DNA of 64,000 nt from VRUE01 sp963753585 (GCA_963753585.1 CAVWCU010000001.1:992001-1056000), one strand, 5' to 3'. Shown: positions 7,446 to 16,234, numbered from the stretch's first letter. Notes: generated from the letters alone by a model not told the origin. Made by a program: numbers and translations.

Positions 7446-8399
7446 ATGGCCGAAGGGGTGACAGTCGAGCTCGATGCTCAATACCGGCAGTTGCGCGAGG
7501 AGTGCGGGCTGCTTGATCGCTCGGCGCGCGGCAAGCTAATGCTGAAGGGCTCGGAGGCGGCCGAGTATCTGCAGGGACAGCTGACCAACGACGTCGAGGG
7601 GCTCGAGCCCGGAGAGGGGTGCTACGCGGCGCTGCTGGATCGCAAGGGGCACATGCAGGCCGACATGCGGGTGTTGAGGCTTGCAGCGGACGAGGTCTGG
7701 GTCGACACCGAGCCGGAGCCGCTGCCGGTCGTGCGCAAGCACCTCGAGACCTACAAGATTGGGCGCGAGGTGGAGCTCGGGGACGTCACCGCGACGCGGG
7801 CGATCCTCTCCCTGATCGGGCCGCGCAGCGCCGATCTCGCGGGCGCGCCGCCGCTGCCCGAGCACGCCAACGAAGCGATCGCGGTCGGAGGCACCGAGTG
7901 CCTGGCGGTCGGCACCGCCGGCGGCATCGACCTGATCGCGGCGGCGGGCGACGCGGAGCGGCTGCGCGCGGCCCTCGGCGACGCCGGCGCGGTCGAGGTC
8001 GGCCCCGAGGCGGTGGAGATCCTCCGCATCGAGGCGGGGACGCCGCGCTTCGGCGCCGAGATGGACGGCGGCACGATGCCCGCCGAGGCCGGCATCGTCG
8101 AGCGCGCCGTCAACTTCGAGAAGGGCTGCTACATCGGACAGGAGACCGTCGCTCGGCTCCATTACCGGGGCAAGCCCAACCGGCACCTGCGGGGGCTGCG
8201 CCTGTCGGCTCCCGCGCCGGCGGGAACCGCGCTTGCGCTGGCCGGCAAGGAGGTCGGCAGGGTCGGCGGCAGCTGCGTCTCCCCCCTCCACGGACCGATC
8301 GCGCTCGCGGTCTTGCGCCGCGAGGCGGAGCCGGGTGCGAAGCTGGCCGTAGGTGAAGATGGCGTTACGGCTCACGTGGTCGACTTGCCCTTCGGCTAG
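7446..8399 (+). CDS. ygfZ: YgfZ/GcvT-like folate-binding protein
   Basis: A 317-residue member of the GcvT/YgfZ family. YgfZ proteins use tetrahydrofolate to support iron-sulfur cluster enzyme maturation or repair. The diagnostic YgfZ signature KGCYIGQE is present near residue 225, followed by TVARLHYRGKPNR. The N-terminal YLQGQLTNDVEGL region also matches the family. The ATG at 7446 is the natural start. A glycine-cleavage T protein would be longer and would be linked to gcvH/gcvP, which are absent here. It is followed closely by a small lipoprotein gene. Confidence 0.88.
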   Translation: MAEGVTVELDAQYRQLREECGLLDRSARGKLMLKGSEAAEYLQGQLTNDVEGLEPGEGCYAALLDRKGHMQADMRVLRLAADEVWVDTEPEPLPVVRKHLETYKIGREVELGDVTATRAILSLIGPRSADLAGAPPLPEHANEAIAVGGTECLAVGTAGGIDLIAAAGDAERLRAALGDAGAVEVGPEAVEILRIEAGTPRFGAEMDGGTMPAEAGIVERAVNFEKGCYIGQETVARLHYRGKPNRHLRGLRLSAPAPAGTALALAGKEVGRVGGSCVSPLHGPIALAVLRREAEPGAKLAVGEDGVTAHVVDLPFG

Positions 8400-8409
8400 A
8401 TTCCGCCCG

Positions 8410-8898
8410 ATGGGTCGCAGGAGAGGCAGAGTCGTCGCCGCGGGATGCGTGCTCGGCGCGCTGGCACTAGCGAACACCGGGTGCGGAGCCCAGGAGAACG
8501 CCAACGAACCGCGGCCGCAACCGCCGACCCGCATCAGCGTCACGATCACGCCGAGGGCGATCACCGTGGAACCCCCGCGCATCGCGATCGGGCCCGAACC
8601 GAACCAGCAGATCCCCCAGAACAAGCACGCGGGCCAGCCCGTGATCGACTCCGACGCGCCGGTCGACGTCGTCTTCGTCACCGCCAACCTGACCGACTTC
8701 GACTCGAAGCTGGAGGTCCGGGGGCCGAAGGACGCCGCCTCCGGCCTTTTGGTGGCCAACGGCAACGGCACGATGCTGACTTCGCTGCCGACCGGCGTCT
8801 ACACAGTCGGCGCCGCCGACATTCCGGGCGCCAAACCCGCCCGCTTCTCGGTCGGCGCGCACCGAACCTCGTCGCAAAACGACGTGCTGTTGCCGTAA
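8410..8898 (+). CDS. Small exported lipoprotein, unknown function
   Basis: A 162-residue protein. The N-terminus (MGRRRGRVVAAGCVLGALAL) continues into the lipobox LANTGC, so export and lipidation are likely. The mature part opens with a Pro/Arg-rich segment, and the C-terminal part is beta-rich (VDVVFVTANLTDFDSKLEVRG). I recognise no family. The ATG at 8410 is chosen over the earlier in-frame ATG at 8353 because it gives the signal peptide and does not overlap ygfZ. Confidence 0.7.
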   Translation: MGRRRGRVVAAGCVLGALALANTGCGAQENANEPRPQPPTRISVTITPRAITVEPPRIAIGPEPNQQIPQNKHAGQPVIDSDAPVDVVFVTANLTDFDSKLEVRGPKDAASGLLVANGNGTMLTSLPTGVYTVGAADIPGAKPARFSVGAHRTSSQNDVLLP

Positions 8899-8952
8899 AT
8901 AGCGCCAATCCGGGCGCGCTGCTACGTCTGCCCGGTTCGTCACCATCGTCGG

Positions 8953-10122
8953 GTGACCATCGTTCTCGCGATAGCCGTGCTCGCGCTTGCCGCGGCGCTT
9001 GTCTACGTCGTCGCCCGGCGCCCCGAGCCACAGCCGCCGCTCGACCACGGGCCGGCGCTCCAGGAGGCCACCTCGAAGGCGGTCGCCGATCTGCTCAGGG
9101 TCAACGAGGAGTCGCGCCGGGCCGACACGCAGGCGGCGGAGGCAGCGCTCGACAAGCGTCAGGCGGAGATCAAGGCGCTGGCAGAGCGGATCGCCAAGGG
9201 CCAGGAAAAGATCGAGGCGGAGGTGCGCAAGCGCGGTGAAGGCGACCTGCAGACGCGCACCCTGCTCGAACAGATGGGACAGACGGTCGGCAACCTCAAC
9301 ACCGAGACCGCCGGGCTGAAGAAGGCACTGCGCCAACCACAGACGCGCGGCCAGTGGGGCGAGCTGCAGCTGCGCCGCTGCATCGAGATCGCCGGCATGA
9401 CCGAGCACGTCGACTTCGAGATGCAGGAGACGCTGCACACCGAGGACGGCCGCCTGCGGCCCGACGCGCGCTTCCTCCTGCCCGAGGGGCGCAGCTTTGT
9501 CGCCGACTCGAAGGTCCCGCTCGACGCCTTCCTCGACGCCCAGGAGGCAGAGGTCGAGAGCGAGCGCCGCACCCACCTCGAGCGGCACGCGCGACAGGCG
9601 CGCGAGCACGTCCGCGCGCTCAGCTCGAAGGACTACCAAGGGCAGTTCAAGGCCGGCGAGACACCGGACCTGGTGATTTGCTTCATCCCCAACGAGCCCG
9701 CGCTGCACGCCGCTTTCACCGCCGACCCCGAGCTCTTCGACTACGCGCTGAAGCTCAACGTCCTGCTCGTCAGCCCAACCTCGCTGATCGGCCTGTTGCG
9801 AACGATGGAGCTCGGCTGGCGCCAGGAGCGCATGGTCGCCGAGGCGGCCGAGATCGCCGACGCCGCCGGGACCATGCACGCTCGCTTCGCCAAGTTCCTC
9901 AGCGACTTCGACAAGGTTGGCAGGGGCCTGACCTCGGCAGCCAACGCCTACGACTCCGCGGTCGGCTCGATGGAGCGTCGGCTGCTGCCACAGCTGCGCA
10001 AGGTCGAGTCGCTCGGGGTCACCCCGAGCAAGGCGATCGAGCCGCCGGAACCGGTCGAGATCACGGTGCGCGAGATCACGGCCCCCGAGCTGCGCGAGGC
10101 CGATACCCCCGTGCTTGACTAG
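8953..10122 (+). CDS. rmuC: RmuC-family DNA recombination protein
   Basis: A 389-residue protein. It has an N-terminal transmembrane segment (residues 2-20), a long Ala/Glu/Lys-rich coiled coil (about 40-110), then the RmuC nuclease-like domain with GQWGELQLRRCIEIAGM, DARFLLPEG and DSKVPLDAFLDA. RmuC limits inversions at short inverted repeats in E. coli; that is of interest in a genome with many palindromic elements, though no link is shown. It starts at GTG 8953. The downstream ccr gene begins 42 bases later. Confidence 0.88.
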   Translation: MTIVLAIAVLALAAALVYVVARRPEPQPPLDHGPALQEATSKAVADLLRVNEESRRADTQAAEAALDKRQAEIKALAERIAKGQEKIEAEVRKRGEGDLQTRTLLEQMGQTVGNLNTETAGLKKALRQPQTRGQWGELQLRRCIEIAGMTEHVDFEMQETLHTEDGRLRPDARFLLPEGRSFVADSKVPLDAFLDAQEAEVESERRTHLERHARQAREHVRALSSKDYQGQFKAGETPDLVICFIPNEPALHAAFTADPELFDYALKLNVLLVSPTSLIGLLRTMELGWRQERMVAEAAEIADAAGTMHARFAKFLSDFDKVGRGLTSAANAYDSAVGSMERRLLPQLRKVESLGVTPSKAIEPPEPVEITVREITAPELREADTPVLD

Positions 10123-10164
10123 GATTCGCCGCCCGCCTGCAAACGACCCCCGCGGAGGACCCAG

Positions 10165-11427
10165 TTGGCCGTTGACACGAGCGCAATCGCGAAGTTGAAC
10201 GTGGAGCCCGGAACCCTGCCGGAGACGATGGCGGCCTGGGTGATCCGCGAGGAGCGAGAGGGCGAGCCGACCGACGCCTTCCAGCTGGAGCAGATCGAGG
10301 TTCCCGAGCCCGGGGCCTTCGAGGTGATCGTCCGCGTGATGGCGGCCGGGGTCAACTTCAACAACGTCTGGGCTGCGCTGGGCAAACCCGTCTCGGTCTT
10401 CCCCTACGGCGACCACCCCGAGTACGGTCACCACATCGGCGGCTCCGACGCTTCCGGGATCGTCTGGAAGGTCGGCGAGGGCGTCACCCGCTGGAAGCCC
10501 GGCGACGAGGTCGTCGTCCACTGCAACCAGGCCTCCTACGAGGACGTCGAGGTCCACGGGCTCGACCCGCTCGCCGCGCCGAGCCAGAAGATCTGGGGCT
10601 ACGAGACGACCTGGGGCTCCTTCGCCCAGTTCACCAAGGTGCAGGCGCAACAGCTCCTCCCCCGCCCCCAGAACCTTTCCTGGGCCGACTCCTCCGCCTA
10701 CGGCCTGACCTACTTCACCGCCTACCGGATGCTGATCGACCAGTGCAAGCTGCAGCCCGGCCACAACGTCCTGATCTGGGGTGCCGCCGGCGGCCTCGGT
10801 GTCTTCGCCGTGCAGCTCTGCAAGGCGGCCGGCGCCAACGCGGTCGGCGTCGTCTCCTCCGAGGAGAAGGGCGAGCTGATCAAGCAGCTCGGCGCGGTCG
10901 ACTACATCAATCGGGCCGAGTTCGGCGAGATGATGCGGACCAAGGAGAACCTCACCGACCCCGCCGCCGACAAGGAGCGCTTCAAGGCCTCGCGCGGCTT
11001 CGCCAAGCGGGTCAAGGAGATCCTCGGCGACGCGCCCGACATCGTCTTCGAGCACGTCGGCCAGGCGACCTTCCCGACCTCGGTCTTCGTCGTCAAGCCG
11101 TTCGGCAAAGTCGTCATCTGCGGCGCCACCTCGGGCTTCCAGCTCGACTTCGACGTGCGCTACCTGTGGATGCGCCAGAAGCAGATCATCGGCTCGCACT
11201 TCGCCAACGCATATGAGTGCATGAAGGCCAACCAGCTGATGGCCGAGGGCAAGGTCCGCCCGGTGATCTGGAAGACGATGGGCTTCGACGGCGTTGCCGA
11301 GGCGCACCAGCTTCTGCACGAAAACAAGCACCTCGGCAAGATCTCGATCCTGGTCGGGGCGGAGTCCGAGGAAGAGGGCCAAAACGAGGATGGCCCGGGC
11401 GCGATCCGGGCGGAGGTGGGAGCCTGA
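10165..11427 (+). CDS. ccr: Crotonyl-CoA carboxylase/reductase
   Basis: A 420-residue NADPH-dependent medium-chain dehydrogenase/reductase that reductively carboxylates crotonyl-CoA to ethylmalonyl-CoA, the defining step of the ethylmalonyl-CoA pathway. Support: N-terminal GVNFNNVWAALG, the NADP-binding IWGAAGGLGVFAVQL, and the C-terminal WMRQKQIIGSHFANAYE stretch with the conserved His. Length fits the family (about 410-450). The TTG at 10165 follows a CGGAGGA ribosome-binding site. A 97-residue gene overlaps the stop. Acrylyl-CoA reductase activity is a close alternative, but the other pathway genes in the window favour Ccr. Confidence 0.9.
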   Translation: MAVDTSAIAKLNVEPGTLPETMAAWVIREEREGEPTDAFQLEQIEVPEPGAFEVIVRVMAAGVNFNNVWAALGKPVSVFPYGDHPEYGHHIGGSDASGIVWKVGEGVTRWKPGDEVVVHCNQASYEDVEVHGLDPLAAPSQKIWGYETTWGSFAQFTKVQAQQLLPRPQNLSWADSSAYGLTYFTAYRMLIDQCKLQPGHNVLIWGAAGGLGVFAVQLCKAAGANAVGVVSSEEKGELIKQLGAVDYINRAEFGEMMRTKENLTDPAADKERFKASRGFAKRVKEILGDAPDIVFEHVGQATFPTSVFVVKPFGKVVICGATSGFQLDFDVRYLWMRQKQIIGSHFANAYECMKANQLMAEGKVRPVIWKTMGFDGVAEAHQLLHENKHLGKISILVGAESEEEGQNEDGPGAIRAEVGA

Positions 11428-11720
11428 TGAGCGAGGTTTGCGTACTGGACTGGCACATCGCCCCCTTCCGGGCAGACCGCTTCCTCGACCTCTGGGAACC
11501 AGCGGCGGCGAGAATGCCCGCCTTCGGCGCCAAGAGCTGGTCGCTGACCCGCTCGACCGACGATCCGCTGGCGATCCGGCAGTCCTCAATCTGGGAGAGC
11601 CGCACGGACTTCGAGCGCTACTGGTTCTCGGAGGAGATCGAGAACGCCCGTGCCGCCGTCATCGACCTGTATGACCTGCCGCTGCTGCCCACCTGGCACA
11701 CCCTGCTGGTAGCCGAGTAG
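11427..11720 (+). CDS. Small ABM-like/hypothetical protein coupled to ccr
   Basis: A 97-residue protein whose ATG shares a base with the ccr stop (TGATG), so the two are translationally coupled. It is rich in aromatic residues (FLDLWEP, SSIWESRTDFERYWFSEE) in a pattern like dimeric alpha/beta-barrel (antibiotic-monooxygenase-like) proteins. That assignment is weak. Co-translation with ccr suggests a helper role in acyl-CoA metabolism. Confidence 0.65.
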   Translation: MSEVCVLDWHIAPFRADRFLDLWEPAAARMPAFGAKSWSLTRSTDDPLAIRQSSIWESRTDFERYWFSEEIENARAAVIDLYDLPLLPTWHTLLVAE

Positions 11721-11738
11721 CAAGTCCCGCGCCCGTCC

Positions 11739-14330
11739 CTACCGAAGCACTCTCCATCTGAAGGTCGCCGGCGTCGGATCCATCTCGCCGTCTGCGGCGA
11801 CGGCGGTGACGCTGAAGACGTGCCTCCCAGGATCCAGGTTCCGATAGATCCGCGGGGAGCGGCATCGCCCGAGCGGACGAGCGTCGAGCTTGCAGCGGAA
11901 GCTGACATCAGACTCCGAGGTGAAAGCGAACCTCGCGGTGGAGCTGTGCGTCCTCTTCTTCGGATGCCGGTCGATTCGGGTCTGGGGAGGGATCGGCTCC
12001 AGTGGCTGGACCGGAAGCAGTTGCTCGCTCTCGACCTTCGCGTAGGTCGCGAGATAGGAAGCCGAGCTATCGGCTTGCACGGTGTGGACCCGGCCCCCGC
12101 CATCGGACCAGCTCCGCCAGGCATAGGTCTCGCCCCCCAGCTGCGCGGACGCCGGCGCCGACAGCACGACGTTGGAGCCCTCTATCGAGGTCAGCGCGAA
12201 CGGCGTGGCCGCCGAGAGCAGCCCGGCCCCCAGCGTCAGGCCAGGGGGACTCGAGGAGATCGCCAGCTCGACGGTGCGGGGGTCGATTTTGACCGTCTCC
12301 TTCGCCGAGAGGCCACGGGAGTCAACCGCGGTCAGGGTCAGCTCGATGAAGGATGGATAGTCGTGGTCGGGAGCCGCGAACCCTCCCGAGTCAACCGCGG
12401 GAAACGCCCGCAGCGGGTGCCCGTGACAGCCTTTCAACGGGCAGTGGAAGAGGCGCGTGCTCCAGTCGAGGCTCGTCGAGGGGAGCTCGCCGTCCTCCCC
12501 GTCCTCGGCGTCCCCCGAGAAGTCGATTTGCTGCCCGACCGCCCATTCGAGGCCGGAGCCGGGTTCGAGGATCTCCGGCTGCGGCGGGGTGTTGTCGGGG
12601 TAGACGGTCAAGCGGGCGATGCTGTTGGCGCCGTCCTCGTCGCTGACGCGGACCGCGGCCGTGTGGTTCTCGTCGTCGTCGTAGGTCGCGCTGGCGACGC
12701 CGTTCAGCGTCGGCGGAGCGAAGCTCCCGTCCCCGTCCAGGTCCCACTCGTATTCGAGCTGGTCTTCGTCGGCGTCGGTCGAGCCGGTGGCGTCGAACTC
12801 GACCTCCAGCGGCGCATCGCCCCACTGCTGGTCGACGCTGAGGCGAGCCACCGGCGGTTGGTTGCCCGAGAAGTAGGAGATCCGGTGGACAGCCCCCGGT
12901 TCGAACTCGTCGCCCCCGACCTCGCTGAAGAAGCTGACGTAGTAGAGGGCTCCCTCCGGCCCCACCTCGAGGTCGACGCCGGGGTAGGGGCCCGCGTCGG
13001 ACATGAACGCGGTCAGCGTGGAGGGGTCCGGCCGCCCGTCCTCACCGGGGAACATCGCGTAGACGCATCCCCGCACGGAGTCGGCGAAGAAGAGGGCGCC
13101 ATCGTAGGAAGGCGGGAATGCGGCCCCGTCATAGACGGTGAGCCCGGAGATCGCCGACCCATCCTCGAACGAGCACGGGTCGTTGGGCACGACCCCGGTT
13201 GAGAGGCGGTAGGAGAGGAACGGCGACGCGGTGGAACCCGGTTCCTCGTAGAGGTCTTCGCAGAGGTCCAGTTCCACGTCCTCGTATTCGGAGTCGTCTG
13301 GCCCCTCATAGCAGGGCCAGCCGGAGTTGAATGCCTGACTCGGAAGCGCGGCGAAGCGATCGATCTCCTCGTAGTCACTCCAGCCGACGTTGCCGGTGTA
13401 GATCTCGTGGGTCTCGGGGTGGATCGTGAAGCGGAACGGGTTGCGGAAGCCGTAAGCGACGATCCGCCGCTCGTTGGCGTCGAGACTGTTTTCCATCGGG
13501 TTGCCAGGCAGTCCTTCGCCGGTGTCGGGGTCGATGCGGATGATCGTCCCGTTGAGGCCGGTCGGGTCGGCCGGCGTGGCCGGCGTGCGCAGGTCCTGCG
13601 CGCGCAGCGCCCCTCCTTCGGCGCTCGGGGGCGTCATGACCCCCCCGACTCCGGCCGGGGGGTCGCCGCAGGGGTTGACCTGCGGGTACCCGAACTGCCC
13701 GTAGTCCGCGGAGATGAAGCTGGCGCCGTCGCCGCCGCTCGCGTAGAGCGCGCCGGCGTCGTCGAAGTGGAGGTCGCCGGCCGAGTGCGAGGAGAACTGC
13801 TGGCACCAATCCTCGATCAGGACCTGCTCACTGCTCGCCGCGTTGCCCGCCGCGACCAGCCGCGAGAGCCTGCTGCTGATCACGCAGCCGTCGCTGTTCG
13901 AGCCCGGCGGGTCGGGACAGTCGTCGCCGGCCACGTTCGGTTTGCCCCAGACCGGAGCCGTGCCGCCGATCGGTGCGTCGTGCGAGTAGAGGACGTAGAC
14001 GTAGGGCCTGGTGGGGAACTCCGGGTCGAGCGCGAGGCCGAGCAGGCCGCGGTCGTCGGCGTCGTAGACCTGGGTGCGGAGGTCGGCGAAGGTCTGAGGC
14101 GTCTCATCTGCGAGGTCGTCGTAGACCTTGACGATCCCTGCCTTCTCGGCGACGAAGACCCTGCCATCGGCGGAGAACTGCAGCGCCGTCGGCTGGCTCA
14201 GCCCCTCGATCACGGGGGCGTCCTGAAAGCCGCTGGGCAGGTCCGACCCGCTGGCAAGCGAGACGACCGCAAGCGAGCAGAGGCTCGCCAGCCCCAGGCA
14301 GGTGGCGACGAGGAGAGCGCGAGCCCTCAA
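11739..14330 (-). CDS. Secreted PQQ-type glucose/sorbosone dehydrogenase with PKD domain
   Basis: A protein of about 863 residues. The order is a signal peptide (RARALLVATCLGLASLCSL), a six-bladed glucose/sorbosone dehydrogenase propeller (from about residue 30; motifs QPTALQFSADGRVFVAEKAG, DDRGLLGLALDPEF, YGFRNPFRF), then a PKD/Ig-like domain (GSTDADEDQLEYEWDLDGDG), then further beta-rich and repeat-like C-terminal domains. It likely oxidises sugars or aldoses outside the cell. The TTG at 14330 overlaps the clpS stop; a longer reading in the same frame runs back through clpS and lacks a signal peptide there. Cofactor binding is inferred from family. Confidence 0.82.
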   Translation of the reverse strand: MRARALLVATCLGLASLCSLAVVSLASGSDLPSGFQDAPVIEGLSQPTALQFSADGRVFVAEKAGIVKVYDDLADETPQTFADLRTQVYDADDRGLLGLALDPEFPTRPYVYVLYSHDAPIGGTAPVWGKPNVAGDDCPDPPGSNSDGCVISSRLSRLVAAGNAASSEQVLIEDWCQQFSSHSAGDLHFDDAGALYASGGDGASFISADYGQFGYPQVNPCGDPPAGVGGVMTPPSAEGGALRAQDLRTPATPADPTGLNGTIIRIDPDTGEGLPGNPMENSLDANERRIVAYGFRNPFRFTIHPETHEIYTGNVGWSDYEEIDRFAALPSQAFNSGWPCYEGPDDSEYEDVELDLCEDLYEEPGSTASPFLSYRLSTGVVPNDPCSFEDGSAISGLTVYDGAAFPPSYDGALFFADSVRGCVYAMFPGEDGRPDPSTLTAFMSDAGPYPGVDLEVGPEGALYYVSFFSEVGGDEFEPGAVHRISYFSGNQPPVARLSVDQQWGDAPLEVEFDATGSTDADEDQLEYEWDLDGDGSFAPPTLNGVASATYDDDENHTAAVRVSDEDGANSIARLTVYPDNTPPQPEILEPGSGLEWAVGQQIDFSGDAEDGEDGELPSTSLDWSTRLFHCPLKGCHGHPLRAFPAVDSGGFAAPDHDYPSFIELTLTAVDSRGLSAKETVKIDPRTVELAISSSPPGLTLGAGLLSAATPFALTSIEGSNVVLSAPASAQLGGETYAWRSWSDGGGRVHTVQADSSASYLATYAKVESEQLLPVQPLEPIPPQTRIDRHPKKRTHSSTARFAFTSESDVSFRCKLDARPLGRCRSPRIYRNLDPGRHVFSVTAVAADGEMDPTPATFRWRVLR

Positions 14331-14617
14331 GCGCGCTCCAATGGCGCCATCGTCAGGCCCGCCCCGTTCAGCTGCGCCCAGTAATGCTCGGCAAGCTCCT
14401 TTTGCCCGGACCAGACGATCGCCTGGCCGCGGTTGTGGATCTGGTCGGCGAAGCTGTGGCCCTGCTCGAGACTGATGCCTGGCAGCACCCGGGCAAGCGT
14501 CTCGGCGACATGGTCGAAGGTGTTGTGATCGTCGTTGCAGACGATCACTCGCCACTCGCCTCCCAGGCCCGCACCGGGGTCCGTCCCCCGAGGCCGCTCC
14601 ACAGTGGTCGTCGACAT
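14327..14617 (-). CDS. clpS: ClpS adaptor protein
   Basis: A 96-residue adaptor that delivers N-degron substrates to ClpAP/ClpCP. The signature VIVCNDDHNTFDHV is clear, followed by the His of GHSFADQIHNRGQA. The ATG at 14617 gives the usual ClpS length; an upstream in-frame ATG at 14644 would add nine residues. Its stop overlaps the TTG start of the secreted dehydrogenase. It diverges from the ArsR-type regulator at 14742, with an AT-rich gap between. Confidence 0.9.
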   Translation of the reverse strand: MSTTTVERPRGTDPGAGLGGEWRVIVCNDDHNTFDHVAETLARVLPGISLEQGHSFADQIHNRGQAIVWSGQKELAEHYWAQLNGAGLTMAPLERA

Positions 14618-14644
14618 CGCCTCAATTATGAGAGAAGAAGGCAA

Positions 14645-14741
14645 ATTGGATCTTTCCCCCCGCCAACCGTTTCGATAACATGATTTAAATACTCGGATTA
14701 GTTATGATCGGTTATCAAGTCGATCCGGGGGTTCGCACGCG
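14645..14741. promoter_or_regulatory. AT-rich divergent promoter region of clpS and the ArsR-type gene
   Basis: A 97-base gap that is clearly AT-richer than the rest of the window, in particular 14673-14717. It contains an inverted pair gataac (14674-14679) and gttatc (14711-14716), plus gttatgatc between. The paired half-sites may be an operator for the adjacent small winged-helix protein; this is inferred from position. Confidence 0.45.
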
Positions 14742-15011
14742 ATGACGCAAGACAGCCATTTGAACTATGACCCGCGCCTGCTGAAAGCGCTGGCCCATCC
14801 GCTCAGGGCGAAGGCGCTGCCGCTCTTCGCCGAGGAGCCCATCAGCCCAATCCAGATCGCCAAGCAACTCGACGTGGACGTCAGACACATCGCCTACCAC
14901 GTCAGGGTGCTGCGCAGGCTCGGCTACATCGAACTGGTTGAAACCAGGCAGCGGCGCGGCGCCCTCGAGCACTTCTACCAGGGGACCGAGCCGCCGGCTG
15001 GCGAACGCTAG
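14742..15011 (+). CDS. Small ArsR-like winged-helix regulator
   Basis: An 89-residue DNA-binding protein of ArsR/HTH_20 type. The sequence ALAHPLRAKALPLFAEEPISP leads into QIAKQLDVDVRHIAYHVRVL, with the standard recognition helix and then the wing (LGYIELVETRQRRGALEHFY). There are no metal-binding Cys residues, so the signal is not an arsenic-type metal. It probably acts on its own AT-rich promoter and/or clpS. Its 3' end is followed by a repeat fragment and a family 1 element. Confidence 0.82.
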   Translation: MTQDSHLNYDPRLLKALAHPLRAKALPLFAEEPISPIQIAKQLDVDVRHIAYHVRVLRRLGYIELVETRQRRGALEHFYQGTEPPAGER

Positions 15012-15012
15012 G

Positions 15013-15034
15013 GCGTGCGCGGGGGTTTCGCTTA
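15013..15034. repeat. Partial family 1 element (right-end fragment)
   Basis: The stretch gcgtgcgcgggggtttcgct closely matches the right end of copy G at 55866-55886 (ggcgtgggcgggggtttcgct). It stands alone just after the ArsR-type stop codon, 43 bases before the complete copy F begins, and looks like the remnant of another copy. Confidence 0.55.
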
Positions 15035-15076
15035 TGAGAGAAGGTCGCGAAACGGGGCGGCCTCGGACGGGCGCAC

Positions 15077-15241
15077 AGGAGGGACTGGCGAAACCCGCGT
15101 ATGCGGACCAGCGAGCGCCGGACCAAGCGGAGCAAGGACGCAGGGAGCCCGAATAGCAGCGCTATTTGGGCGACCGAGGACGCCGCACCGCGCCGTGTCC
15201 GCCGCCGCTGGACGCGGGCGGGGGTTTCGCCAGTCCCTCCT
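15077..15241. repeat. Family 1 structured palindromic element, copy F (165 bp)
   Basis: Perfect 20-bp inverted ends at 15077-15096 and 15222-15241. A second internal pairing (ccagcg / cgctgg) and a central hairpin at 15147-15171 (gcccgaatagc-agc-gctatttgggc, one G-T pair) lie between them. The conserved core aaggacgcaggga precedes the hairpin and gaccgaggacgc follows it. Its right end overlaps the stop codon of the minus-strand epimerase gene (15240-15242). Confidence 0.9.
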
Positions 15242-16232
15242 AGCGAGCGCTTACGCCCTTGCCGCCGAAGACGTTCCGGTCATACCACTCGTACGTCCGA
15301 GCCAGCCCCGCCTCCAGCTCCACCTGCGCCACGTAGCCGGTGACCGATCCCGTCTTCGACATCTCGGGTGCGCGCCGCCGGGGCGAGCCCGGGGTCGCCG
15401 GCCTCGGGTCGATCGTCAGCCGGCGACCGACGGTCGCGATCACCATCTCCGCCAGCTCGGCGATCTGGACCTCGGGACCTTCCTTGCCGATGTTCAGCGC
15501 CTCGCCCAGCCCCCGCTCCGATTCGGCAGCGAGGGCGATCATCTCCACCGCGTCCTCGACGAAGCAGAAGGTTCGCCGGTGGTCCACGGAGTAGACCTCC
15601 AGGCTGTCCCCGTCGCGCGCCTGCTGAACGCGCTCGAGCAGCTCGGGGATGACGTGGGAAAGCCCCATGCGCGGGCCGTAGACGTTGTGGGGACGGATGG
15701 TCGTGAACGGCAAGCCTGACTGAGCGCAGAGCGCCTCGCCGTAGACCTTGGACAGCATGTAGGAGCTGCGCGGTTGGTCGACCCCGGGAACGGTGATCGG
15801 CGATGACTCCGGCGTCGGGATCTCGAGCTCGAAGTGCTCGAGGGTGCCGGCGTAGACCTCGCTGGTGGAGGCGAAGACCAAGCGCCCGAGATCCGACTGG
15901 CGCGCCGCCAACTCGATCACCCGCGCCGTCATCGCGACGTTCAGGTCGAGAACCTCGTAGGGACGCTCGAGCACGTTGGCTACCCCGACTATCGCCGCGA
16001 GGTGGAAGATCCGCTCGTAGTCGTCTCCGAGCTCGGCCAGCGCCTCGGGATCGAGCAGGTCGCACTTGACAAGGCGGACCGAGGGAAGCTCGAGCAACTC
16101 CCTGAGATCGTCGTCGACGACGCCGCGGGCGAAGTTGTCGACCAGGTCGACCTCGTACCCCGAGCGCGCCAGCCTGGCGGCCAGGTGGCTGCCGATGAAG
16201 CCGCAGCCGCCGGTGATCAGCGCCTTCGCCAT
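15240..16232 (-). CDS. NAD-dependent nucleotide-sugar epimerase/dehydratase
   Basis: A 330-residue extended SDR enzyme acting on UDP- or GDP-sugars. It has the N-terminal NAD-binding GGCGFIGSHLAARLA, the catalytic TSEVYAG and SSYMLSKVYGE (Tyr and Lys of YxxxK), and RPHNVYGPRM for sugar binding. The ATG at 16232 is chosen because it places the Rossmann motif at the N-terminus. It follows the dehydrogenase gene by two bases, so both belong to one sugar-nucleotide operon. UDP-glucuronate decarboxylase or a 4-epimerase are both possible. Confidence 0.87.
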   Translation of the reverse strand: MAKALITGGCGFIGSHLAARLARSGYEVDLVDNFARGVVDDDLRELLELPSVRLVKCDLLDPEALAELGDDYERIFHLAAIVGVANVLERPYEVLDLNVAMTARVIELAARQSDLGRLVFASTSEVYAGTLEHFELEIPTPESSPITVPGVDQPRSSYMLSKVYGEALCAQSGLPFTTIRPHNVYGPRMGLSHVIPELLERVQQARDGDSLEVYSVDHRRTFCFVEDAVEMIALAAESERGLGEALNIGKEGPEVQIAELAEMVIATVGRRLTIDPRPATPGSPRRRAPEMSKTGSVTGYVAQVELEAGLARTYEWYDRNVFGGKGVSAR

Positions 16233-16234
16233 GC

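Noticed and set aside
8467..11589. A 1040-residue open frame on the minus strand across rmuC and ccr
   Set aside because: It is antisense to three well-supported plus-strand genes and reads as low-complexity Leu/Gly/Asp/Arg sequence, a common artefact of high-GC coding DNA.
15077..15241. Family 1 element as a classic insertion sequence or HNH/TnpB-guide RNA
   Set aside because: No transposase, HNH or TnpB gene is adjacent and no target duplication is obvious at any of the three copies.
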